From Paraburkholderia ultramafica (lineage in GTDB: Bacteria; Pseudomonadota; Gammaproteobacteria; Burkholderiales; Burkholderiaceae): a stretch of DNA of 64,000 bases. Position 1 is the stretch's first letter. Every line of letters starts with the position of its first letter. Below are positions 8,440-16,728 of this stretch, piece after piece. The position numbers and the translations under genes were made by a program. The notes below the pieces were generated by a model, which saw only the letters and a program-made list of their open reading frames with translations, ran no database searches and was not told the DNA's origin. The stretch covers positions 1 through 64,000 of the forward strand of contig NZ_CADIKK010000012.1 of the NCBI RefSeq assembly GCF_902859915.1, written 5' to 3'.

Positions 8440-10425
8440 ATGTTCGGAAAACTCTCACTAGACTCGATTCCGTACCACGAGCCGATCATCATGGTGACGG
8501 CCGCGGGCATCGCTATTGGCGGTGCGCTGGTCCTGGGTCTGATCACCTATTTTGGCAAGTGGCGTTACCTGTGGACCGAGTGGCTCACGTCGGTCGACCA
8601 CAAGAAGATTGGCGTGATGTACATCGTGCTTGCGCTGGTCATGCTGTTCCGCGGCTTCGCGGACGCGATCATGATGCGTACCCAGCTTGCGCTGTCGTAT
8701 AACGCGCCCGGTTTTCTGCCGCCGCATCATTACGACCAGATATTTACCGCGCACGGCGTCATCATGATTTTCTTCATGGCGATGGTGTTCATGGTCGGCC
8801 TGATGAACCTGATTGTGCCGTTGCAGATCGGTGCGCGCGACGTGGCTTTCCCGTTCATCAACTCGCTGAGCTTCTGGATGACGGCTGTCAGCGTGATCCT
8901 GATCAACATCTCGCTGGTGATCGGTGAATTCGCGCAGACCGGCTGGCTGGCTTACCCGCCGCTGTCCGAATTGCAGTTCAGTCCGGGTGTCGGGGTCGAC
9001 TATTACCTGTGGAGTCTGCAGCTCTCCGGTGTCGGCACCTTGCTGACGGGCGTGAACTTCTTCGCGACCATCGTGAAGATGCGCGCGCCGGGCATGACGT
9101 TCATGAAGATGCCGGTGTTCACGTGGACCGCGCTGTGCACGAACGTGCTGATCATGGCGTCGTTCCCGATCCTGACCGTCACGCTCGCGCTGCTGGGTCT
9201 GGACCGCTACCTCGGCATGCACTTCTTCACGAACGATGCCGGCGGCAACGCCATGCTGTACCTGAACCTGATCTGGGCCTGGGGTCACCCCGAGGTGTAC
9301 ATCCTGATCCTGCCGGCGTTCGGTATTTTCTCGGAAGTCGTGGCGACCTACGCGAAGAAGCCGCTGTTCGGCTACAAGACGATGGTGTGGGCGACCTGCG
9401 CGATCATGGTGCTGTCGTTCCTCGTTTGGCTGCACCACTTCTTCACAATGGGCTCGGGTGCGGACGTCAATGCGTTCTTCGGTATTGCAACGATGGTGAT
9501 TGCGATTCCGACCGGTGTGAAAGTGTTCAACTGGCTGTTCACGATCTACAAGGGCCGTCTGGAATTCACGACGCCTATTCTGTGGACCATCGGTTTCATG
9601 GTCACCTTCACGATCGGCGGTATGACCGGTGTGATGTTGGCGATTCCGGGCGCGGACTTCATGCTGCACAACAGCCTGTTCCTGATCGCTCACTTCCACA
9701 ACGTGATTATTGGTGGCGTGGTGTTCGGGTATCTGGCCGGTTTCAACTACTGGTTCCCGAAGGCGTTCGGCTTCAAGCTGAACGAGAAGTTGGGCAAGGC
9801 AGCGTTCTGGTTCTGGCAGATCGGCTTCTGGGTTGCGTTCACGCCGCTGTACGTGCTGGGCTTCATGGGCATGACGCGCCGTCTGAATCACTATGACAAT
9901 CCGGATTGGCATCCGTGGCTGGTCTTCGCTGTGTTCGGCGCGGTTTTGATCGCTATCGGCATTGCTTGCCAGGTGTTGCAGTTGTACGTGAGTATCCGCG
10001 ACCGCAATTTGCCGGAAAACCGTGACTTCTCGGGCGATCCGTGGAATGGCCACACGCTGGAATGGGCAACGAGTTCGCCGCCGCCGGTGTACAACTTCGC
10101 GATCATCCCGACGGTGCACAAGCTGGACGCGTTCGCCGACATGAAGTCGCAAGGCAAGCAGGCGAAACCGGTGTATCGCGACATTCACATGCCGTCGAAC
10201 ACGTCCGCGGGTCTGCTGGTGGGTCTGTTCTCACTGGTGCTCGGTTTTGCCGCTGTGTGGCACATCTGGTGGCTGGCGATCGTCGGCCTGGTCGGCGCGA
10301 TCGGCACCGTGATCGTCTACAGCTTCCAGAAGAACGAAGGCTATTACATCCCGGCCGCCACGGTCGCGGCGATTGAAGAAAAACGCTCCGGCGCCCGTGC
10401 GCAGGTCGCGTTGGAGGTGGATTGA
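8440..10425 (+). CDS. cyoB: Cytochrome bo ubiquinol oxidase subunit I
   Basis: The 661-residue haem-copper catalytic subunit, which oxidises ubiquinol, reduces oxygen to water and pumps protons. Haem and CuB ligands are all visible: H105 (FTAHGV), H283 with the cross-linked tyrosine Y287 in WGHPEVYI, H332/H333 in WLHHFF, and H418/H420 in IAHFHN. The length matches the E. coli protein, and it carries the extra N- and C-terminal helices of bo-type subunit I. Its stop overlaps cyoC (TGATG), so the two are translationally coupled. Confidence 0.97.
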   Translation: MFGKLSLDSIPYHEPIIMVTAAGIAIGGALVLGLITYFGKWRYLWTEWLTSVDHKKIGVMYIVLALVMLFRGFADAIMMRTQLALSYNAPGFLPPHHYDQIFTAHGVIMIFFMAMVFMVGLMNLIVPLQIGARDVAFPFINSLSFWMTAVSVILINISLVIGEFAQTGWLAYPPLSELQFSPGVGVDYYLWSLQLSGVGTLLTGVNFFATIVKMRAPGMTFMKMPVFTWTALCTNVLIMASFPILTVTLALLGLDRYLGMHFFTNDAGGNAMLYLNLIWAWGHPEVYILILPAFGIFSEVVATYAKKPLFGYKTMVWATCAIMVLSFLVWLHHFFTMGSGADVNAFFGIATMVIAIPTGVKVFNWLFTIYKGRLEFTTPILWTIGFMVTFTIGGMTGVMLAIPGADFMLHNSLFLIAHFHNVIIGGVVFGYLAGFNYWFPKAFGFKLNEKLGKAAFWFWQIGFWVAFTPLYVLGFMGMTRRLNHYDNPDWHPWLVFAVFGAVLIAIGIACQVLQLYVSIRDRNLPENRDFSGDPWNGHTLEWATSSPPPVYNFAIIPTVHKLDAFADMKSQGKQAKPVYRDIHMPSNTSAGLLVGLFSLVLGFAAVWHIWWLAIVGLVGAIGTVIVYSFQKNEGYYIPAATVAAIEEKRSGARAQVALEVD

Positions 10426-11033
10426 TGTCAAACAACACTCTTACGGCGGACTCGCATCACCACGATGCAGATCACCCGCCGTCGCATTCGGTATTCGGCT
10501 TCTGGCTGTACCTGATGACCGACTGCATCATCTTCGCGGCGCTGTTCGCGGTGTTCGCGGTGATGCAGCATCAGTTTGCGGGCGGTCCGAGCGGTAAGGA
10601 TCTGTTCGAGATTCCGGGCGTCGCGCTCGAGACGACGATGCTGCTGCTGAGCAGTATCACCTACGGATTCGCGATGCTGGGCGCACACAAGAACCGCAAG
10701 GGCGCATTGCTCTTCTGGCTCGGCGTGACGTTCCTGCTGGGTCTCGCGTTCCTCGTGCTGGAACTGCGCGAGTTCTCGCACCTGATCGCCGAAGGCGCAG
10801 GTCCGGGCCGCAGCGCGTTCCTGTCGTCGTTCTTCACGCTGGTCGGCACGCACGGTCTGCACGTCACGTTCGGCCTGCTGTGGATGGTGGTGCTTGCCGT
10901 CCAGGTGTTGGGTCACCGCGACCTGACCGAACGCGACATGATTCGCCTGACGTGCCTGAGCCTTTTCTGGCACTTTCTGGACGTCGTGTGGATCGGCGTC
11001 TTCACCTTTGTCTATCTTGCGAGCGTGATCTAA
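10425..11033 (+). CDS. cyoC: Cytochrome bo ubiquinol oxidase subunit III
   Basis: A 202-residue subunit III with five hydrophobic segments. After a His-rich N-terminus (SHHHDADHPPSHS) comes the family start FGFWLYLMTDCIIFAALFA, and later GTHGLHVTFGLLWM and LFWHFLDVVWIGVFTFVYL. The ATG at 10425 sits 7 bases after GGAGG and overlaps the cyoB stop; a TTG one codon earlier is less likely. It helps assembly and stability of the oxidase. Confidence 0.96.
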   Translation: MSNNTLTADSHHHDADHPPSHSVFGFWLYLMTDCIIFAALFAVFAVMQHQFAGGPSGKDLFEIPGVALETTMLLLSSITYGFAMLGAHKNRKGALLFWLGVTFLLGLAFLVLELREFSHLIAEGAGPGRSAFLSSFFTLVGTHGLHVTFGLLWMVVLAVQVLGHRDLTERDMIRLTCLSLFWHFLDVVWIGVFTFVYLASVI

Positions 11034-11366
11034 ATGGACCATAGCCATAACGCACACTCGGGTGAAGGTCACGGCAGCCTCGGCAGCTATATGACGGGTT
11101 TTGTTCTCGCCGTCATCCTGACTGTCGCGGCGTTCGGCCTCGTGATGACCGGAACGTTGACGGGCCAGAACGCGCTGTTCGCAATTGCGGGCCTCGCGTT
11201 CGTGCAGATCATCGTGCACCTGGTGTTCTTCCTGCACATGAATACGTCGTCGGCGCAGCGCTGGAATGTGACGGCGTTCGCGTTCACGGCGCTGACTGCT
11301 GTGATCGTGATCGGCGGCACGTTGTGGGTCATGCATAACGTCAGCATGAATATGATGTCGCGCTAA
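11034..11366 (+). CDS. cyoD: Cytochrome bo ubiquinol oxidase subunit IV
   Basis: A 110-residue subunit with three membrane helices, starting on the base after the cyoC stop. Family motifs are SYMTGFVLAVILT near the N-terminus and VQIIVHLVFFLHMN in the second helix. It is the last gene of the operon; no cyoE (haem O synthase) follows, so that gene must be elsewhere. Confidence 0.95.
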   Translation: MDHSHNAHSGEGHGSLGSYMTGFVLAVILTVAAFGLVMTGTLTGQNALFAIAGLAFVQIIVHLVFFLHMNTSSAQRWNVTAFAFTALTAVIVIGGTLWVMHNVSMNMMSR

Positions 11367-11390
11367 TGCGCACAACGCTTTAGGCTGGAA

Positions 11391-11430
11391 AAAAGCCCCG
11401 CAAGATGGAAATCTTGCGGGGCTTTTTTTT
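11391..11430 (+). terminator. Rho-independent terminator of cyoABCD
   Basis: A long stem (AGCCCCGCAAGAT with ATCTTGCGGGGCT) closes on the loop GGAA and is followed by eight T. A-tracts on the left arm make it usable for transcription from the right as well, which suits the convergent kpsC-like gene. Confidence 0.95.
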
Positions 11431-11519
11431 TGTGTTTTTTTGCGTCTTATTGGCTGTGGTGGTGATTGTCTCCGGCTCGCGCCGCGCACGCATTCGCCGT
11501 GCGGGAAGACTTTCTTATT

Positions 11520-13577
11520 TCACTCCGAGCAACGCGTGAGCTTTTGCTGAAAGCGCCATGCCGCATGCAGGAGTCCGTTGCGAGTCCAGCGAATTGCCTT
11601 GAGTAGTGGCCGCATCCGGTTGCCGCGCACCTTTTCGAGCGGCCGTGCGGCTTGCGGCGCGAGCTGTTCGACTACGGCCTCCGGTGTTGTGAAAAGACGC
11701 GTGTTCCAGTCGAAATAGAGCGGGTAGCGCAACAGCACGCCCGCGCACAACATGTCCAGCGTCAACGTGCGATGCCGCCATGGCACCGGCGCGAGCGCGT
11801 CATGTGTCAGTCCCCAGCCGGCATAGAACGGCAGCCCGTACGTGAAGACCGCCTTGCCGCGCAATAACGCGTCGAAGCCTGCGAGCGACGACAGCGTGTG
11901 GACTTCGTCCGCGGCGTCGACGAGCGACAGCAGGTCCGCTTCGGTGTCGACGATATCCGCGAGTTGTTGCGCGTCGATCAGGCCATTGCGATTGCCCGAA
12001 AGAACATCGGGATGTGGCTTGTAGACCACGAATGAATCGGGACGCAGTCTGCGCACTTCGCGCAGCAGCGCATCGGCGGTGCCGATCGCGCGCGTGCCCA
12101 GGCGAATCGACGCATCGTCGGCGACCTGACCGGGGACCAGTACCACCTGCTTGCCGGCAGGCGCGGTCCAATCGGGGCGATGGCGGCCGAGGTTGTATTT
12201 GGTGACGCCGAGTTGCACAACTTTGCTGCGTAACGCCGCCGCGCGAGCCAACTCTGCTTCGCTGAACTCGGTGTCGTTGAGCAGCACGCTGAGATCGCTC
12301 GGCTGGCTGGCGTCGAAGTAAAGGCCGCGGCGATCGATCACCTGGCTGCGCGGAGCGATCATGTCGGAGCCAAGGCCCGTTGAATGAAAGAAGCCGTCTT
12401 CGATTCTGACGCGGCGCACTTCGGGGGCAAGGCCGTCCGCGCTGCGCGCGCCCCACAGTACCGCGCATTCGTGTGCTTGCACGGATTGCGGCTCGTGTGT
12501 CCAGCGTAGTGCGGTGTCGCCGGCGCTGATGTATGGCGTCGCGAATGGGCGCTTCCACCACTGGAAGCGGATTGCCGCCACCTGTCGCAGATCGGCGAAG
12601 CGTTGTTGGACTGCTTGCTGCAACTCGATGCTGTCGAGCAGATCGTCGAGCGTGCCGGGCGCGTGCGTGGCCGGATTCAGGTAGCGGGTGAAGCGCAGGA
12701 ACACCACGTCGAATAACACGGCGAGCGTGGGGCGGGCGGTGCGGTTCGGCAAGGGCAGATCGTCATCGGTCAAGCCCCAGCCGGCGTAGTACGGCGCGCC
12801 GAACACGTGCACTGGCACGTTGGCAAGCAGTGCGTGCATGCCCTCCGACGCGCCCAACGTATAGACGTGATCGACATGATGCAGCGCGGCGCACAATGAT
12901 TCGTGTTCGGCGATACGACGGGTGCCGGGTGGCATGGCGTCGACCGATGCGGAAAGCCAGTGCCCGCTGCCAGGGTCATTCGATCGCGCGATCCAGAATT
13001 CGGCTTGCGGATGGGCCTTACGCGCGGCTTGCAGCATTCGCGTGAAGGCCTGCCGCGAGTTGCGTGTTGGGATGGCGCCAAGCCCATTCGATCGTGCGCG
13101 CTCGTCGATCAGCAGGACGCGCGTTGTGCTTTTGGTTTCAAGCAATGCGGCGGGGCAGGCAGTTTGCGATTGACGCAGCGTCGATGCCTGGTTGCGTGCG
13201 AACCGCTGCATAAGTCGCTCGACGTCTACCTCGGGCGAAGTGCTGATGTTGCGGTCATGTTCGAGCGCAGTGGCAAGCGCCGAATTGAGTGCTGTGGCAA
13301 ACGCCTCGGCGCTGGCATCGGTAACCGGCACGCAGAGCCACGACAGCAACGGCGTGCCTGCAGGGCCGCGTGACCAAACCGGTCCGGGCCACGCAGCAGT
13401 CACACGCTTGCTGCATACGCGAGCGAAGCGCAGTGCGACGCGCCCGTGCCACCGATCAATCCACAGATGTTCTGAACTTTCGCGGAACCCGCTTAGCGTG
13501 CGTGAGCCGCGTGTGAGGCTGCGCAGATCGATCGCGAGGCTCATGGGCGCTTTGTTTCCAGCGACGCGTTGCTTCAT
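11520..13577 (-). CDS. kpsC: Capsule Kdo-linker transferase, KpsC/WcbA-like
   Basis: A 685-residue protein close to the usual KpsC length, made of two related halves. Each half ends in the same motif: YTLGASEGMHALL...FGAPYYAGWGLTDDD (about 243-275) and HTLSSLAGFDALL...YGLPFYAGWGLTHDA (about 570-602). In characterised KpsC the halves are GT99 and GT107 beta-Kdo transferases that extend a poly-Kdo linker on lyso-phosphatidylglycerol, acting with KpsS at the cytoplasmic face. The gene follows the glycosyltransferase gene at 13578 with no spacing (TAA then ATG); M12 is another possible start. Its partner kpsS-like gene lies at 32699. Confidence 0.88.
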   Translation of the reverse strand: MKQRVAGNKAPMSLAIDLRSLTRGSRTLSGFRESSEHLWIDRWHGRVALRFARVCSKRVTAAWPGPVWSRGPAGTPLLSWLCVPVTDASAEAFATALNSALATALEHDRNISTSPEVDVERLMQRFARNQASTLRQSQTACPAALLETKSTTRVLLIDERARSNGLGAIPTRNSRQAFTRMLQAARKAHPQAEFWIARSNDPGSGHWLSASVDAMPPGTRRIAEHESLCAALHHVDHVYTLGASEGMHALLANVPVHVFGAPYYAGWGLTDDDLPLPNRTARPTLAVLFDVVFLRFTRYLNPATHAPGTLDDLLDSIELQQAVQQRFADLRQVAAIRFQWWKRPFATPYISAGDTALRWTHEPQSVQAHECAVLWGARSADGLAPEVRRVRIEDGFFHSTGLGSDMIAPRSQVIDRRGLYFDASQPSDLSVLLNDTEFSEAELARAAALRSKVVQLGVTKYNLGRHRPDWTAPAGKQVVLVPGQVADDASIRLGTRAIGTADALLREVRRLRPDSFVVYKPHPDVLSGNRNGLIDAQQLADIVDTEADLLSLVDAADEVHTLSSLAGFDALLRGKAVFTYGLPFYAGWGLTHDALAPVPWRHRTLTLDMLCAGVLLRYPLYFDWNTRLFTTPEAVVEQLAPQAARPLEKVRGNRMRPLLKAIRWTRNGLLHAAWRFQQKLTRCSE

Positions 13578-14726
13578 TTAACGCAGCGTCTCAAGAAAGC
13601 CGTCGACGTGCTCGAAATGCTCCGCCCAGGTCGGTTCGCGAAAACGTTCGATGCGCGTCAGCTGCGCATCGCGCTCGGGGCTATTCGCACAAGCGTATGC
13701 CTGAATGCGGGAGAGCCAGCCGGGGCCGTCGAGCGGGTCGAGGTAGTCGGGAATGTCGTCCGCGATTTCGTGAAAGACATCGAGATCACTCGCGAGTACC
13801 GGTACTTTCAACGCGAGCGCTTCGGCGAGTGGCATGCCGTAGCCTTCGACGAACGACGGAAATAGCAGCGCCTGTGCGTGCTGCAAATAAGCGTGCAACT
13901 GTTCGTCGGAACAGTGCGCTTCTTCTATCACGACGCCCTTCAGATTCTCGCAGCGCTCCAGCATGTCGACGACGTTTTCACATTCCCAGCCGCGGCGGCC
14001 GATCACGACAAGCTTCGGTGCCGCCGCGCCGAGTTGTTCGACGAGACGCCGCCAGACGTGCAGGATGAACCAGTGGTTCTTGCGCGGCTCGATGGTGCCG
14101 AGCATGACGAAGTAAGGTGTGGGCAGAGGGCGCTCGGCGAACGGGCGTTGCGTGACGCCGGAGGCGAGGCGTGCGACGACGGTCGGCGGCAAAGGAAGAT
14201 TGGCGCGCCGCGCTTCGGCTGCGAGCGAGTCGAGAGTGGCCTGGGAGTTCATGATTAACCCGCTCGCGTGCTTCAGCGCCGTGTGCATGCGGTGCCGATG
14301 CGTTGCGTCGACGCCTGGGCGGCAATACTCGGCGTGGGTGAGTGGGATTAAATCGTGGACCATGAACACGGGGCGAATTTGGCGTTGTGCCATTGCGCTG
14401 TAATAGCGACTGAATTCCATCCCGTTGTGACTTGTGTGCAACAGAATTCCGCTGAGTCTTGTTTCTCGCAGGCGATTAAGGCACGCGCGGGCGACTAATG
14501 CGCGAATAGCATTTCTATTACATGCGGGTGAAAGAAGTGCTGCAAACGTTTGCAGCGAGTCTCGTTCGCTTAATACCGTGGAAAAACCGCGCTCGCTGAG
14601 AACTGCGCGCGCTTTTTCGCCGTACTTCTGAATATATGCGAGGCCGACGCGGTCCACGCCCGTAGGCAAAAGCCCGTCGTAAAGGCGCGTGAGGAGGCGT
14701 GTGACGTCCAGGAAGAGGGTTGGCAC
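13578..14726 (-). CDS. Glycosyltransferase, GT4 family (capsule)
   Basis: A retaining GT-B glycosyltransferase of about 382 residues. Family features are the start MPTLFLDVTRLLTRLYDG, the acceptor-domain motif HDLIPLTHAEYCRPG, GTIEPRKNHWFIL at the start of the donor domain, and the sugar-nucleotide motif FPSFVEGYGMPLAEALALKVPVLASD. The GTG at 14726 is chosen because homologous proteins begin at this point; the frame is open to 14822 but that extra segment looks non-coding. It is the first gene of a two-gene minus-strand unit with kpsC, and corresponds in position to wcbB. Sugar specificity cannot be read. Confidence 0.82.
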   Translation of the reverse strand: MPTLFLDVTRLLTRLYDGLLPTGVDRVGLAYIQKYGEKARAVLSERGFSTVLSERDSLQTFAALLSPACNRNAIRALVARACLNRLRETRLSGILLHTSHNGMEFSRYYSAMAQRQIRPVFMVHDLIPLTHAEYCRPGVDATHRHRMHTALKHASGLIMNSQATLDSLAAEARRANLPLPPTVVARLASGVTQRPFAERPLPTPYFVMLGTIEPRKNHWFILHVWRRLVEQLGAAAPKLVVIGRRGWECENVVDMLERCENLKGVVIEEAHCSDEQLHAYLQHAQALLFPSFVEGYGMPLAEALALKVPVLASDLDVFHEIADDIPDYLDPLDGPGWLSRIQAYACANSPERDAQLTRIERFREPTWAEHFEHVDGFLETLR

Positions 14727-14879
14727 GAGAGTGTGAGTCGATTTGTTAGCTGGCGCGCAGAATTTTCTGAAATTTCTGGTGTGGATTTTTTGACTACAGC
14801 GTGCCATTCTACCCGAGTGCATGAGACAATTCGCGCCGAGGTTTTACTCGCTAACTTTTTTTGTCAAAAGTAGTTATAA
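14727..14879. other. Divergent promoter region, capsule left arm
   Basis: An AT-rich gap between the minus-strand glycosyltransferase gene and the plus-strand wza-like gene. It must hold both promoters. A TATAAA lies directly before the wza-like ATG (about 14874), but no confident promoter pair could be set. Confidence 0.4.
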
Positions 14880-16046
14880 ATGCCGCGTCTGTCTCGTTGT
14901 ACTGTTTTCACCGCAGTCGTCTTTGGGGCGATTTCACTTGGCGGGTGCTCGAGCATTCCGACTTCCGGGCCTAGCCGTTCGCAAATTAGCAGCGCTGGAG
15001 CGGCCGCAAATCCGGCCGGTATCCAGATTGTCGATGTCACGGACGACGTCGCGCGCAAGCTCTTTGCAGAACGTAGTGTCGGCGATTTCTCGGCTACGCT
15101 GGGCAATAGCACCTCGTTCCAGCAGCAGCTAGGTGTCGGCGACACGATTGAAGTGTCGATTTGGGAGGCGCCTCCCGCGACGCTCTTCGGCGCAGCGCAA
15201 ATCGATTCGAAAGGCGGCACGACAAACGCGCGTGTGACCGTTCTGCCGGATCAGACGATCGATGGCGACGGCAAGATCAACGTGCCATTCGCAGGTGAAT
15301 TGAGAGCGGTCGGCCGTACGCCGAATGAGTTGCAGCGAGATATTGCTTCGCGCCTGAAGAATATCGCTCACGATCCGCAAGTGCTGGTGAAGCTTTCGCG
15401 CAACGCCACATCGTATGTCACCGTGGTGGGTGACGTCGCGAGTAGCAACCGGATGGCGCTGAGCGCGCGTGGTGAGCGTTTGCTCGATGCGCTGGCAGCC
15501 GCGGGAGGCGTGAAGCAGCCGGTCGACAAGATCACGATTCAGGTGACGCGTGGCGACACCGTGGCTTCGTTGCCGCTCGAGACGGTGATTCGCGATCCTC
15601 GCCAGAATGTGCCGCTGCATGCTGGCGATGTGGTGACGGCACTGTTCCAGCCGTTCAGCTTCACGTCGCTCGGGGCGACCGGTAAGAATCAGGAAATCAA
15701 TTTTGAGGCACAGGGGATCACGCTTGCGCAGGCGTTGGCTCGCGCAGGCGGTCTGGAAGATTCGCGCTCGGACGCACAGGGCGTGTTTATTTTCCGACTC
15801 GAAGATGCGAAGGCGTTGCCATGGCCGAATACGCCTGTGCGTACTACGGCGGACGGCAAGGTGCCGGTGGTTTACCGCGTGAATCTTCGTGACCCGAACT
15901 CGTTCTTTGTGGCGCAGAGCTTCATTATGGATAACAAGGATCTGCTGTATGTGTCGAATGCGCCGATCGCCGAGGTGCAGAAGTTCTTGAATGTGGTGTT
16001 CTCGGTGGCGTATCCAGTGATTACGGGAGTTCAGACGTTTAGGTAA
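14880..16046 (+). CDS. Outer-membrane capsule export lipoprotein, Wza/KpsD-like (WcbC-like)
   Basis: A 388-residue outer-membrane polysaccharide export protein. The signal peptide ends with the lipobox LGGC, lipidated cysteine at 23. The PES domain follows (about 82-175: QLGVGDTIEVSIWEAPP, TVLPDQTIDGDGKINVPFAGELRAVGRTPNELQRDI), then SLBB-like repeats (about 177-330), with the C-terminal IAEVQKFLNVVFSVAYPVITGV expected to form the membrane-spanning part. In the periplasm it should meet the KpsE-like protein encoded at 31090. No clear ribosome site precedes the ATG. Confidence 0.92.
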   Translation: MPRLSRCTVFTAVVFGAISLGGCSSIPTSGPSRSQISSAGAAANPAGIQIVDVTDDVARKLFAERSVGDFSATLGNSTSFQQQLGVGDTIEVSIWEAPPATLFGAAQIDSKGGTTNARVTVLPDQTIDGDGKINVPFAGELRAVGRTPNELQRDIASRLKNIAHDPQVLVKLSRNATSYVTVVGDVASSNRMALSARGERLLDALAAAGGVKQPVDKITIQVTRGDTVASLPLETVIRDPRQNVPLHAGDVVTALFQPFSFTSLGATGKNQEINFEAQGITLAQALARAGGLEDSRSDAQGVFIFRLEDAKALPWPNTPVRTTADGKVPVVYRVNLRDPNSFFVAQSFIMDNKDLLYVSNAPIAEVQKFLNVVFSVAYPVITGVQTFR

Positions 16047-16289
16047 GCAGAGTAAGCGTCTTTCCACATCCGTCAAGTGCTGACGGCGAACGCGCACGTT
16101 GCGATAGGTAAGAGCAAAACGGCGTGCGTGTTTCGTGCAATCTGACTTGCGTGGTGTCGACACTGTAAGCTTGCGCACCGCCTTCGGGGATGCCATGTGT
16201 AACTGTTTTTTTGACTTCGGTTTGGCGATTTCTGCGTGTTCGCAATTGCGATGCCGCGCCTGTTTGCGTCTGATTTTGCGAGTCGCGCC

Positions 16290-16667
16290 ATGAGCATTAC
16301 GTCCTATGCGCAGAATTTCGAAGACGTTATGCTTTGGCGGGCGGTAGGGCATGTCGAGCACGGCCGATATATTGATATTGGTGCCCAGGATCCGATCATC
16401 GATTCGGTTTCACTCGCGTTCCACGAGCGTGGGTGGCACGGGGTGCATGTCGAACCGACGTTTCACTATGCCCAGTTGCTCAGAGAGCAGCGGCCTGGCG
16501 ATACGGTTATTCAGGCTGCGGTTGGAGATAGTTCAACGCTGCTGCCGTTCTTTGAGATTCCTGGTATAGGCATCTCGACGGCAGATGCCAAAATTGCGGA
16601 GCAACATCGTCAGCGAGGGTTCGATATTCGTGAAGTCACCGTACCCTGCATTACGCTAGCCGATTAA
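16290..16667 (+). pseudogene. Truncated FkbM-family methyltransferase
   Basis: The 125-residue product matches only the N-terminal half of FkbM-type SAM methyltransferases of surface-polysaccharide clusters: SYAQNFEDVMLWRA, GRYIDIGAQDP (motif I, where DVGA is usual), the acidic residue in HVEPTF, and VTVPCITLAD. The family normally goes on with a segment containing IDxEG; here a TAA follows directly after ITLAD and no reading frame downstream restores it. The ATG at 16290 starts the conserved part, though the frame is open from 16236. It is probably a remnant, or a short inactive protein. Confidence 0.7.
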
Positions 16668-16728
16668 ACATTGGCGTCTTATCAAACCAATCAATCAAGC
16701 AATTTCGGTGGGTATTCGGAAAGTAAAA

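Noticed and set aside
8458-10188. Long open frame on the minus strand opposite cyoB
   Set aside because: It is His/Arg-rich antisense of a gene with all catalytic residues and arises from high-G+C codon use.
16334-16348. GGCGGTAGGGC resembling an ops/JUMPstart element of polysaccharide operons
   Set aside because: It lies inside the FkbM-like coding sequence and encodes the conserved RAVG residues; only the first eight bases match.
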